A program made the position numbers and the translations under genes. 64,000 nucleotides of DNA from positions 94,838 through 158,837 of the forward strand of contig NZ_KB908223.1 in the NCBI RefSeq assembly GCF_000382365.1, written 5' to 3'. The stretch comes from Pannonibacter phragmitetus DSM 14782 (GTDB lineage: Bacteria; Pseudomonadota; Alphaproteobacteria; Rhizobiales; Stappiaceae). Of this stretch, positions 7,941 through 16,339 are shown in pieces. Within the stretch, counting starts at the first letter, position 1, and each line of letters opens with the position of its first letter. The notes beneath the pieces were generated by a model. The model saw nothing but the letters and a program-made list of their open reading frames with translations. It did not search any database and was not told where the DNA came from.

Positions 7941-9800
7941 TCAGTGCCCTGCGACCATCATGGTACCGCCTTTCGGCAGACGCAAGCGGTCTACGAAGTC
8001 CTGCATCTCCTGACTTGGCGCCGGGGTAACCAGCGACACCACATAGGTGACGAGGAAGCCGACCGGCACACCGAAGATACCCGCCGAGATGGCCTTGACG
8101 CCAAACCAGCTGATCTCATCGCCCGTGCCCTTGACGAAGTCAAAGCCGTACACGTTGCCGATCAGGTAGTACATGGTGATGCCGAAGCCGGCGATCATGC
8201 CCAGAATACCACCCAGATTGGTCGCGCGCTTCCACCATACGCCGAGCACCAGAGGCGCAAACAGCCCCGCTGCGGCGATGGAGAAGGCCCAGGCCACCAT
8301 GGACAGAATGTCCGACGGCTTGGTGCGTGCCAGGAATGCCGCTGCCAGAGCGACGACGACAAGAAGGATCTTGGAGATCATCAGGCGGCGCTTGGCGTCG
8401 GCCTTCGGATCGATCATCTTGTAGTAGACGTCGTGGGACAGGGCGTTGGCGATGGCGAGAAGCAGGCCATCGGCGGTCGACAGAGCCGCAGCGAAACCGC
8501 CAGCACCGACGAGGCCGACAACCCACACCGGCATGCCGGCAATCGACGGGGTCGAGAGTACGATCATGTCGTTGTTGAGCCGCAGTTCGGCATAGGGGAA
8601 GCCGCTGGCAAAGCCCTTGGCCTCACAGGCCGCCTGAATGGCCGCGAGTGTTTCCGCCTTCACGCCGCAGATCGTCACCAGCTGGTGGCCGGCGATCGAA
8701 CCCCATTCCAGCATCCACGCGGGGATGGCGGTATAGGCCAGCTGGTACTGTGCTTCCGCCCCTGCCCCGACGAAGAGGCCCATCAGGTTGAACTTCGAGA
8801 AGGCAGCGTAGGCCGGTGCCGTGAAGTACAGCAGGAAGATGAAGAACAGCGACCAGCCCACCGACTTGCGCGCTTCACGCACCGTCGGCGTCGTGAAGAA
8901 GCGCATGAGAATATGCGGCAGAGAGGCCGTGCCGACCATCAGACAGAAGATCAGGCTGAAGTAGTCGAGCGGCGTAAGGTTGACGAAGGGTGCCACGTGC
9001 GCCTTGGCAACGCCAAGGATCGCCTCGTATTCGGCAATCTGGGTCAGGGCACCGCCATAGGTGAGCTGCGGCAGCGGAATGCCGAACTGCACCGTCGACA
9101 TCCATACGGCCGGAAGCAGATAGGCCACGATCAGCACGATGTACTGGGCCACCTGCGTCCAGGTCACGGCCTTCATCCCGCCCAGCATGGAGCAGACGAG
9201 AATGCCGGCAAGGCCTGCAAACACCGCGTACTGGAAGTCGATGCCCAGGAACTGCGAAGCAATGATGCCGGAGGCGTAAACCTGCGCCGTAATGTAGGTG
9301 AAGGAGCAGGCGAACAGCACCACGATACCTACGAGGCGTGCCGCGTTGCCGCCGTAGCGGGTGCCGAGGAAGTCCGGAACCGTGTAGGCGCCGAACTTGC
9401 GCAGGTAGGGTGCCAGAAGCACGGCCACCAGCACATAGCCGCCGGTCCAGCCCAGAACATAGGCAAGACCGTCATAACCCAGCACGAAGAGCGTGCCGGC
9501 CATGCCGACGAAGCTTGCGCCGGACATCCAGTCGGCGCCGGTTGCCATGCCGTTGTAGATGGCCGGAACGGAGCGCCCGGCAACGTAATATTCCGACACC
9601 TGCGCCGTTCGCGACATGATGCCGATGAAGGCATAGATGCCGATGGTCGCCGCCATGTAGCTCCACATGATGAAGCGGTCGGGAACGCCGAGCGCTTCGA
9701 AAATGGCCATCAGGACGACGAAGAACGCGAAGCCGCCGACATAGACCGAATAGATCTTGCCGAGGTTGTCGGTGAAGTCACCTTTCATGCTCAATGCCAT
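7941..9800 (-). CDS. Sodium:solute symporter, ActP-like (VC_2705 subfamily)
   Basis: A 619-residue SSS-family transporter with about 13 membrane helices. The start at 9800 (MALSMKGDFTDNLGKIY) is preferred over the longer frame, which merely shadows the upstream DUF4212 gene; the ATG at 9788 is an alternative. Conserved stretches include YYVAGRSVPAIYNGMATGADWMSGASF (sodium-site region, about 55-80) and ALSTADGLLLAIANALSHDVYY. Transporters of this subfamily pair with a DUF4212 small subunit, which is present immediately upstream at 9815-10087. They are generally treated as acetate/short monocarboxylate importers; the substrate here is inferred. Confidence 0.92.
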   Translation of the reverse strand: MALSMKGDFTDNLGKIYSVYVGGFAFFVVLMAIFEALGVPDRFIMWSYMAATIGIYAFIGIMSRTAQVSEYYVAGRSVPAIYNGMATGADWMSGASFVGMAGTLFVLGYDGLAYVLGWTGGYVLVAVLLAPYLRKFGAYTVPDFLGTRYGGNAARLVGIVVLFACSFTYITAQVYASGIIASQFLGIDFQYAVFAGLAGILVCSMLGGMKAVTWTQVAQYIVLIVAYLLPAVWMSTVQFGIPLPQLTYGGALTQIAEYEAILGVAKAHVAPFVNLTPLDYFSLIFCLMVGTASLPHILMRFFTTPTVREARKSVGWSLFFIFLLYFTAPAYAAFSKFNLMGLFVGAGAEAQYQLAYTAIPAWMLEWGSIAGHQLVTICGVKAETLAAIQAACEAKGFASGFPYAELRLNNDMIVLSTPSIAGMPVWVVGLVGAGGFAAALSTADGLLLAIANALSHDVYYKMIDPKADAKRRLMISKILLVVVALAAAFLARTKPSDILSMVAWAFSIAAAGLFAPLVLGVWWKRATNLGGILGMIAGFGITMYYLIGNVYGFDFVKGTGDEISWFGVKAISAGIFGVPVGFLVTYVVSLVTPAPSQEMQDFVDRLRLPKGGTMMVAGH

Positions 9801-9814
9801 GGTGCAGCCCCCCC

Positions 9815-10087
9815 TCAGTCTTCGGCGACGCCGAATTCCTCGTCGATGGCGTTCTGGCGGCTTGAGAACCAGAAAATCAGCACGACGAAGACAATGAGCG
9901 AGCCCTGCGCAGCCATGTAGAAGCCGAGCGGGAACCCAAGGATCACGACGCTGTTCAGCGACGTTACGAAGATATGGATCAGGAAGCTGAAGACAGCCCA
10001 GATCGCAAGCGTGGTCCACATGAGACCGCGTGTCTTGCTCCAGTGGGCTGCTGCAACTTCCGGCGGCAGCTTGTCGGTCAAGGTCAT
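9815..10087 (-). CDS. DUF4212 small subunit of the sodium:solute symporter
   Basis: A 90-residue protein with two membrane helices (about 22-44 and 52-74) and the family pattern AAHWSKTRGLMWTTL ... SFLIHIFV ... LGFPLGFYMAAQGSL ... VVLIFWF. The ATG at 10087 gives the usual family length, although its GGGAGGA site lies only a base or so from the start codon, so a slightly different start is possible. It is 14 bp upstream of the symporter and is the first gene of that operon. Confidence 0.9.
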   Translation of the reverse strand: MTLTDKLPPEVAAAHWSKTRGLMWTTLAIWAVFSFLIHIFVTSLNSVVILGFPLGFYMAAQGSLIVFVVLIFWFSSRQNAIDEEFGVAED

Positions 10088-10161
10088 TCCTCCCGTAAAC
10101 GCATCAGGGGCCGCTACAGCCAGCATGCCGGAACGGCCTGTACCCCCTCGCAATATTCCCC

Positions 10162-10175
10162 TAGACGAAAGTCTA
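10162..10175. promoter_or_regulatory. Inverted repeat in AT-rich divergent promoter region
   Basis: The gap 10088-10332 between the divergent DUF4212/symporter operon and the gene at 10333 is strikingly AT-rich compared with its flanks. It holds TAGAC-GAAA-GTCTA (10162-10175), and the related half-site AGACTA recurs near 10244-10250 and 10280-10287. This looks like a regulator site for one or both operons. A LuxR-type regulator of the CrbR kind is known to control acetate symporter genes elsewhere, but its link to this motif is only a guess. Confidence 0.4.
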
Positions 10176-10332
10176 ATGCTTCTATCTTTTCGCAAGAGCA
10201 GCATTTTTCTATATTGCGGTGCGGAGATACTTGCACCTTGAGACTATTCCCTTCACACTCATCATGTGAAGTTATCCTAAAGACTAATTCAGCAAGAAAA
10301 CAATAGCTGAAACACGGGAGAATTGCATTCAA

Positions 10333-10962
10333 GTGCTTGATTTCATTGGATCCATCCTGCCCAAGCGGCAGCGTTCAGACTGGGCTTCCGCAGTGGAAGC
10401 CATCCGGGCCGGTGCCGCCTTCCTGGCGCAAGGTGCCAGCTACTCCTACTTGCGGGCCCGTTCGCTGCTGGCCGGGCCGAAACTTTTCCAGGATGCGGAT
10501 TTCGGATTCGCGCTGCAGATCTGCAAATGGGAAGGCTTTGCCGTTGCAGCGCAGGATATCATCCTGATCATCGAGGCGGAGGTGCGCCCCCTGCTGCCGG
10601 AATCACCGCAGGAGCGGGCAGCCATCCTGTCCCGCCTCTACCGCGAGGTGCTGGCCAGCGAAAGCCTGCCGGAGCATCGCAAGGACCGGGGCTGGGGCGA
10701 TGTGGAAGCAGAGTTTGACACCCGCCTTGCCCACCTGATGGACAAGACGCCGCTTTCGCCCGACGCCATCACCACGGCGACGGCGCTGCGGCTGCTGCAG
10801 CATGCCCCCATCACCGATGACGTGCGCGCTGCCGACAAGATGATGGTGGTCAACAACGTGGCCTTCCGCTTCATCGATTATCAGGCCACCTTGCGCAAGC
10901 GGATCGACCTTGCAGCCTTTGCCCGCCAGCTCTGCGCCCTCAGCGGGGAGAAGGCCGCTTGA
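10333..10962 (+). CDS. Uncharacterised protein coupled to the exonuclease-CBS-DUF294 gene
   Basis: A 209-residue soluble protein with a GTG start. It is mostly helical, with no signal peptide or metal motif that I recognise. Its stop overlaps the TTG start of the following gene by four bases, so the two are made together. The same pair commonly lies divergent from ActP/DUF4212 symporter genes, which suggests a role with the DUF294 protein, perhaps in a complex. I do not recognise the family and assign no function. Start codon moderately uncertain because the nearest GGGAG is 13 bases away. Confidence 0.7.
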   Translation: MLDFIGSILPKRQRSDWASAVEAIRAGAAFLAQGASYSYLRARSLLAGPKLFQDADFGFALQICKWEGFAVAAQDIILIIEAEVRPLLPESPQERAAILSRLYREVLASESLPEHRKDRGWGDVEAEFDTRLAHLMDKTPLSPDAITTATALRLLQHAPITDDVRAADKMMVVNNVAFRFIDYQATLRKRIDLAAFARQLCALSGEKAA

Positions 10963-13106
10963 AGCAGCCCGTCAGCCCGCTCACGCCGCTCATCGCCCTC
11001 AACACCGTGGTCCTCGACACCGAGACCACGGGGCTGGACGTGCGCTCAGACCGGGTGGTGCAGATCGGGGCCGTCCGGCTCTATGGCCGGGAGATCCAGG
11101 ACGAGGCGGTCTTCAACGTCATCATTGACCCGCAAATGCCGATCCCCGATGTGGCCCGGCGCATTCATGGCCTTTCCGATGCGGATGTGTCCGGAAAGCC
11201 GGGCATTGCGGAGGTTCTGCCGCAGCTGGCGGCCTTCATCGGCGATGCCGTGGTGGTGGGTCATTCCATCCATTTCGACCTTGCCATCCTGCGCCACGAG
11301 GCGGAACGGCACGGGATAAAATGGACCGAGCCCAAGGCGCTGGATGTGGCGCTGATGGTGGCAGGCCTCGACCGCGCCCTCATTGACACCTCGCTGGACA
11401 GCCTTGCCCTCAGTCTCGGCATTGCCGTCGAGGGCCGCCACACGGCGTTGGGCGATGCTATGGCGACAGCCCGTGTCTATGTGGGCCTGCAGAACCGCTT
11501 GCTGGCCAGCGGCATCCGCACGCTGGCGGAGGCGGAAAACCTCTGCCGCAAGCCGCAAAGCCTGATTGCCCGCCAGGAAGAAGCAGGCTGGTTCGACCGG
11601 CCGCGCGAGCAGCATGACTTCTCCCGCCTCGCCCTGAAGCAGGGCACCCAGCGGGCCATCGACAGCTATCTCTACCGCAACCGGCTGGGGGACGTGATGA
11701 GCAGCCCGCCGATCTCGATCAGCGAGACTGCGGATCTTCACAGCGCCGCCCAGCTGATGGCGGCCTGCCACATCGGCTGCCTGATCGTGACGCGCGAAAG
11801 CGGAGAGCCGGGAATCCTGAGCGAGCGGGATGTGTTGCATGCGCTGGCGGCGCGCGGTTCGGAGGCGGGCAAGCTGAAGGTTGGCTCCCTGATGAGCTTT
11901 CCGGTGATCAGCGCCACGGCCGACACCTTCCTTTACCGCGCCCTCGGGCTGATGGCGCGCAAGAACCTGCGCTATCTCGGGGTGACCGATGACGGCGGCC
12001 GTCTCGCCGGCATTTTCACGCTGCGCACGCTTCTGCGCGAGCGGGCACTGGCAACGCTTACCGTGGGCGACGAAATCGCCATGGCCGGGCGCCCGCGCGA
12101 TCTTGCGAAGGTGCAATCCGCCCTGCCCACACTGGCGACCGGGCTTCTCGCCGACGGGCAGGATGCACGGCAGGTCTGCGCCATCATCTCGGCCGAAAAC
12201 AAGGCCATGACCGCCCGTGCTGCCGAAATCGCCGAAGCCGAGCTGGAGGCTGCCGGGGCAGGCCCTGCCCCGGCAGCCTATGCCGTGCTGATGCTGGGCT
12301 CCGGCGGGCGCGGGGAAAGCATGCTGGCGCCCGATCAGGACAACGCGCTGCTGATTGCCGATGATTACGCCGGAGATCTGACCTCGCCCGATGACTGGTT
12401 CAGCCGCTTCGCCACGCGGCTGAACGAGATCCTCGACCGGGCGGGCATTCCTTATTGCAAGGGCGGCGTGATGGCGCGCAACATCCAGTGGCGCCGCCGC
12501 CTCGGCGAATGGCAGCACCAGGTGGAGGAATGGGCCCGCAGCCCTTCCCCGCAGGCGCTGCTCAATGTGGATATTTTCTACGACTTCACGCCAGCCCATG
12601 TGTCCGGCAGCTCCGGGGCGCGGCTGGCGGAGACCCTGCGCCACTTTGCGGCGGATACCGCGCGCGGCTCGCTTGCACTGGTGCGGGCGCTGGGCGAAAC
12701 CGCCGCCTCGCATGCCCCGCCGCTGGGCCTCTTCGGGCGCATCCGCAAGGACGATCAGGGCCGGGTTGACCTCAAGTCTGGCGGGCTTCTGCCCATCGTT
12801 GCCGGAGCCCGCGCGATTGCGCTGCGTCACGGCGTGACGGCCCTTTCAACGCCCGAACGCATCCTGCAGGCTGCACAGCACGCCGGACGCTCGCAGGCGG
12901 ACGCCGAAATCCTCGCCAACATCCACGGCTTCCTCATCCGCCTGATCATCACCCAGCAGATCAACGATCTGGAAGCGGGCATCGCGCCGGGCAACCGGGT
13001 GGAAGTTGCGCGCCTGAACCACCGGGATCAGGACGAGTTGCGCGAAGCCCTCGGACGCATCGACCTCATCACCCACATGCTGCGCGACCTGCTGCAGGGG
13101 ATCTGA
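10959..13106 (+). CDS. DEDDh exonuclease - CBS pair - DUF294 nucleotidyltransferase fusion
   Basis: A 715-residue protein starting with TTG inside the previous stop. Domains in order: a DnaQ/RNase T-like 3'-5' exonuclease (about 8-175) with LDTETTGLD, HSIHFDLA and HTALGDAMATA, giving all DEDDh acidic residues and the active His; two CBS repeats (about 240-365) including HIGCLIVTRESGEPGILSERDV and LRYLGVTDDGGRLAGIFTL; a GlnD-like nucleotidyltransferase core (about 440-500) with MLGSGGRGESMLAPDQDN; and a DUF294 C-terminal helical domain. CBS repeats usually bind adenine nucleotides, so the enzyme may sense energy state. Its place opposite a symporter operon suggests a signalling role, but no substrate is known. 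Confidence 0.88.
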   Translation: MKQPVSPLTPLIALNTVVLDTETTGLDVRSDRVVQIGAVRLYGREIQDEAVFNVIIDPQMPIPDVARRIHGLSDADVSGKPGIAEVLPQLAAFIGDAVVVGHSIHFDLAILRHEAERHGIKWTEPKALDVALMVAGLDRALIDTSLDSLALSLGIAVEGRHTALGDAMATARVYVGLQNRLLASGIRTLAEAENLCRKPQSLIARQEEAGWFDRPREQHDFSRLALKQGTQRAIDSYLYRNRLGDVMSSPPISISETADLHSAAQLMAACHIGCLIVTRESGEPGILSERDVLHALAARGSEAGKLKVGSLMSFPVISATADTFLYRALGLMARKNLRYLGVTDDGGRLAGIFTLRTLLRERALATLTVGDEIAMAGRPRDLAKVQSALPTLATGLLADGQDARQVCAIISAENKAMTARAAEIAEAELEAAGAGPAPAAYAVLMLGSGGRGESMLAPDQDNALLIADDYAGDLTSPDDWFSRFATRLNEILDRAGIPYCKGGVMARNIQWRRRLGEWQHQVEEWARSPSPQALLNVDIFYDFTPAHVSGSSGARLAETLRHFAADTARGSLALVRALGETAASHAPPLGLFGRIRKDDQGRVDLKSGGLLPIVAGARAIALRHGVTALSTPERILQAAQHAGRSQADAEILANIHGFLIRLIITQQINDLEAGIAPGNRVEVARLNHRDQDELREALGRIDLITHMLRDLLQGI

Positions 13107-13198
13107 GTTTGACAGCCGCTCAGGGCTCTGAAGAGAGGTGACGCCGGCATGGACCGCTGTCATGCTGGCGAAACAGGACTCGGCTATTCGCGGCTCTC

Positions 13199-14431
13199 AT
13201 GAAAATCTCTCCCTCGACCCTTGGTCTGGGTGTTTCCATGACCATCGGTTACGGAACGCTCTATTACTCCTTCTCCGTTCTGGCGCCCGAGATAGCCCGC
13301 TCGTTCCGCTGGACGGAAAGTTTCGTCTTTGCCATCTTCTCGGCCGGGCTGCTGGCCGGGGCCGTGTCCGCCCCCGTCATCGGCCGGATGATCGACCGAT
13401 ATGGTGCCCGCCCGGTGATGAGCCTCGGGTCTGTCTTTGCGGCACTGACTCTCGCCCTGATTTCCGTGATGGAAAACGCCTGGCAATTCATCGTCATCGC
13501 ACTGCTCGCCGAATTCGTGGCCATTGCCGTGCAATATGATGCAGGCTTTGCCGCTCTTGCACAGCGTTATGGCCGCAATGCCCGGGCCGAAATCACTCTT
13601 GTCACCCTGATCGCGGGCTTTGCCTCCACCCTGTTCTGGCCGCTGCTGCAGTGGCTGCTGACGCTGATGAGTTGGCGGGAGGTCTATCTGGTGCTGGCCG
13701 CGATGAACCTCGTCATCGCACTGCCCATTCACCTGACCATGCCGAAGGGAAGACAGGGGCCGAAAGGAAGGCAGGGCCTGCCGGACAGGCCGGTGCCGCC
13801 GGCCTCATCTGCCTCTCCCCAGGCTCCGCAGGTCTTGCAGGCGGCACCTCCACGGCCGGGCGCCCGCCCGATGGTGCTTCTGGCCATCAGCTTTGCCAGC
13901 GGCGGCTTCGTCATGTCCGCCGTCGGAGCTGCCCTGCTGGTGCTGCTGGGGGACCTCGGCTTTGCAACGGCGACGGCCATCGCGGCGGCCAGTTGCATCG
14001 GCCCTTCGCAGGTGGCCGCCCGTTTGATTGAATATCTCCGGCGCAACCTGTTTTCACCGCCAGCGACCGCCATCATCGCCGCCTTCGCCCTGACGCTGGG
14101 GCTTGTGCTTCTGGCCGGAACCGTGTTCGCGCCGGCGCCAATCCTGCTCTTCGCCTTTGCCATCACCTATGGTGCCGGTCAGGGCCTCACATCCATCGTC
14201 CGGGGCATGCTGCCACTGCATTATTTCGGGCCGGAAGGCTATGGCCGGCGCACCGGCACGCTCTCGGGCATCCGCATGGTTCTGTCCGCAGCAGCACCCT
14301 TCACAGTGATCGTTCTGAAGGAACAGCTTGGCACGTCCGCGGCCCTTGCCGCCCTCGTTCTGGCAGCGCTCATCTCCACAGTGTCGGTGCTGGCGCTGGT
14401 CCGCCTCATGGCGAAAGCCGAACCAATCTGA
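13199..14431 (+). CDS. Major facilitator superfamily transporter
   Basis: A 410-residue MFS protein with 12 predicted helices in two halves. The loop 2-3 signature GRMIDRYGARPVMSLG is at about residues 62-77. The two halves are joined by an unusually proline-, glycine- and arginine-rich linker (about 182-220) that contains a short near-repeat GRQGPKGRQGL. It resembles MFS exporters or oxalate/formate-type carriers, with no clear substrate. It stands alone: 92 bp after the DUF294 fusion and followed by a gene on the opposite strand. Confidence 0.85.
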   Translation: MKISPSTLGLGVSMTIGYGTLYYSFSVLAPEIARSFRWTESFVFAIFSAGLLAGAVSAPVIGRMIDRYGARPVMSLGSVFAALTLALISVMENAWQFIVIALLAEFVAIAVQYDAGFAALAQRYGRNARAEITLVTLIAGFASTLFWPLLQWLLTLMSWREVYLVLAAMNLVIALPIHLTMPKGRQGPKGRQGLPDRPVPPASSASPQAPQVLQAAPPRPGARPMVLLAISFASGGFVMSAVGAALLVLLGDLGFATATAIAAASCIGPSQVAARLIEYLRRNLFSPPATAIIAAFALTLGLVLLAGTVFAPAPILLFAFAITYGAGQGLTSIVRGMLPLHYFGPEGYGRRTGTLSGIRMVLSAAAPFTVIVLKEQLGTSAALAALVLAALISTVSVLALVRLMAKAEPI

Positions 14432-14525
14432 GGCAGAATCGCTGGACCGGTGTGAGGTTGATCAGTCATACGCTGCAGAATGTGCTGCAGGAGCTCCAAG
14501 CCGGGCGCATTCAGCGCACTTTGGC

Positions 14526-15071
14526 TCACCAACGGCGCAGGAGTCTCTTGTGCCAGACCTCCACTTTGGGCTTTGGCGGCGGACTGAACTTGTTCTTGAG
14601 CAACTCGAACTCATGATAAAGTTCATCCTTTCCTGTGCTTTGACGAAGAGAATCAATAAAAGGCCACGCCAGTGTCCAGTAATGGATGGTCCCCTTCTCG
14701 AACCAAGCACGGTAAAGCCCCTCGTGAATGACACCAGAATTGATGCCAACTGCCAAAAGTTCATAGTGATTCAAGCAACGACGGATCTGCTCTGCCTCAT
14801 CCTCTGCCTGTTTGTCCTTCGCAGCATAGCGTTCAATATGTCCAGCTTTAGCAAGCTCGTTGAACTTCTTCTGAGCTTCAAGCAGTTCCTTGTCACTTTC
14901 GGCTTGAAGAATGAAGCTCATGGTCGCCTGTTTGATCAGGACGTTCCTGTTGACCCATATGCTGATCAAGGAAGTCAGTATCGTAATGGCCCCCACCAGG
15001 AAAACGACAACGACACTGAGAAGTAGAAGACGAAGTTCATTCTCTCCAACAAGGCCAAGTAGCCAGTCCAT
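14526..15071 (-). CDS. DUF4760-like membrane-anchored protein
   Basis: A 181-residue protein. The ATG at 15071 is chosen because GAGG lies five bases upstream; a GTG at 15077 would overlap that site. One long N-terminal membrane helix (about 13-38, LRLLLLSVVVVFLVGAITIL) is followed by a cytoplasmic helical domain with QATMSFILQAESDKELLEA and RRCLNHYELLAVGINSGVI, the pattern of DUF4760 proteins. Function unknown. Its base composition is clearly lower in GC than the genes on either side, so with 15072-15340 it looks like a small acquired segment. Confidence 0.75.
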   Translation of the reverse strand: MDWLLGLVGENELRLLLLSVVVVFLVGAITILTSLISIWVNRNVLIKQATMSFILQAESDKELLEAQKKFNELAKAGHIERYAAKDKQAEDEAEQIRRCLNHYELLAVGINSGVIHEGLYRAWFEKGTIHYWTLAWPFIDSLRQSTGKDELYHEFELLKNKFSPPPKPKVEVWHKRLLRRW

Positions 15072-15085
15072 CAGCACCTCGACAC

Positions 15086-15114
15086 AAAAAAGCCATCCGT
15101 AAGGATGGCTTTTT
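15086..15114. terminator. Bidirectional intrinsic terminator
   Basis: AGCCATCC (15091-15098), loop GTAA, GGATGGCT (15103-15110), with six A before (T on the minus strand) and five T after the stem. It lies between the 11-codon ORF and the DUF4760-like gene, so on the minus strand it would stop transcription just before that gene unless read through. Confidence 0.8.
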
Positions 15115-15149
15115 ATATCGCAAGTTGCAACATGGATGATCTGCAGATT

Positions 15150-15185
15150 TCAGCCAAGACCACCCCAACCTTCACGAATGCTCAT
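15150..15185 (-). CDS. Possible 11-residue small ORF
   Basis: An ATG at 15185 with a very strong GGAGGT site four bases upstream opens an 11-codon frame, MSIREGWGGLG, ending in TGA at 15150. A terminator hairpin follows 36 bases further on. It could be a leader peptide for the DUF4760-like gene, a micro-protein, or the relic of a longer gene whose remainder is lost. The strength of the ribosome site is the only real evidence. Confidence 0.35.
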   Translation of the reverse strand: MSIREGWGGLG

Positions 15186-15344
15186 TTTACCTCCATATCC
15201 CCGAAGCCCGCTCATTGGCACGATCGTCAACCGTGCACACAAGCCTCAAGGCATGCTTCTACGTGCCCAACACATATGGGCTTATAGTCCAGAATTCAAG
15301 CTAACAAATGATTAAAGATCTGTATACGGAACTCGATCTGAAAC

Positions 15345-16271
15345 TCACAGGCAAATCATCCGCCTCGCTTCGTCATATTCGCGAATCAGCCGGGCCACGA
15401 GGTCCCCGGCAGGCAAAATGTCGTGGATGCCGCCAGCGCCCTGCCCGGCGGACCAGACGGTCTTCCAGGCCTTGGCTTCATGGTCGAGGTTCATCTTGCC
15501 TGCCTGCGGCAGGTTGTCGGGATCGAGCCCGGCGCGGATGATGCTGGGCTTGAGGAAGTTGGCATTCACGCCACTAATGGCGGGGGTGTAGAGAATGTCG
15601 CTGGCATCGCTTTCCACGACCATGTTCTTGAAATCAGGCTCGATCGTCGCCTCCTGCGTCGCCAGAAAGCGGGTGCCGAGATAGGCCATGTCGGCGCCCA
15701 TGGCACGGGCCGCCAGCACCTGCGCGCCGGTGTTTATGGCACCCGCCAGCACCAGCGTGCCGGACCAGACCGAGCGGATTTCGGAAATCAGCGCGAAGGG
15801 GTTGAGCGTGCCTGCATGGCCGCCCGCACCGCAGGCGACCGCGATGATGCCATCCACCCCGGCCGCCGCCGCCTTTTCCGCGTGGCTGGCGTTGATCACG
15901 TCATGGAAGACGAGCCCGCCATAGGAATGCACCGCATCCACCACGTCCTTCACCGCCCCCAGCGAGGTAATGACCAGCGGCACCTTGTGCTCCACCGTCT
16001 TCGCCAGATCCGCTTCGACGCGGGAATTGGAGCGGTGGACGATGAGGTTGATGCCGAAGGGCGCAGCGCCTTCGACGCCGTCGAGCCGTGAGGCAATCTC
16101 ATCGAGCCAGGCGGCATAGCCTTCCGTCGTGCGCTGGTTCAGCGCCGGAAACGTGCCGATCATGCCGCCCTTGCAGGTTTCCACCACCAGATCGGGGCCG
16201 GACGCCAGGAACATGGGCGAGGCAATCGCCGGGATCTTGAGACGGCCCTGGAGACTTGCGGGCAACGGCAT
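15345..16271 (-). CDS. Nitronate monooxygenase-type FMN oxidoreductase
   Basis: A 308-residue TIM-barrel flavoprotein. N-terminal RLKIPAIASPMFLASGPDLV, the glycine-rich VDGIIAVACGAGGHAGTLNPF (about 138-158) and GAINTGAQVLAARAMGADMAYLGTRF (about 178-203) are the FMN-phosphate and active-site regions of the NMO/YrpB (2-nitropropane dioxygenase-like) family; the His in AGGHAG is the usual catalytic position. It would use FMN to oxidise a nitronate or a related substrate in the cytosol. It follows nagA by 68 bp on the same strand but is functionally unrelated to amino sugars. Confidence 0.85.
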   Translation of the reverse strand: MPLPASLQGRLKIPAIASPMFLASGPDLVVETCKGGMIGTFPALNQRTTEGYAAWLDEIASRLDGVEGAAPFGINLIVHRSNSRVEADLAKTVEHKVPLVITSLGAVKDVVDAVHSYGGLVFHDVINASHAEKAAAAGVDGIIAVACGAGGHAGTLNPFALISEIRSVWSGTLVLAGAINTGAQVLAARAMGADMAYLGTRFLATQEATIEPDFKNMVVESDASDILYTPAISGVNANFLKPSIIRAGLDPDNLPQAGKMNLDHEAKAWKTVWSAGQGAGGIHDILPAGDLVARLIREYDEARRMICL

Positions 16272-16339
16272 GGCAGCACCTTTCGCATCGGATGGGAGAG
16301 CGAGAGTGCTGCGGATTTCCGTTTACGTCAAGGGAATGA

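Noticed and set aside
7386..9920. 844-codon plus-strand open frame
   Set aside because: It is antisense to the symporter, is rich in Gly, Arg, Gln and His without hydrophobic core, and begins inside the preceding gene. A typical high-GC shadow.
15186..15340. tRNA gene or tRNA-end attachment site beside the low-GC islet
   Set aside because: I looked for a T-loop (GTTCGA) with acceptor pairing on both strands and found none.
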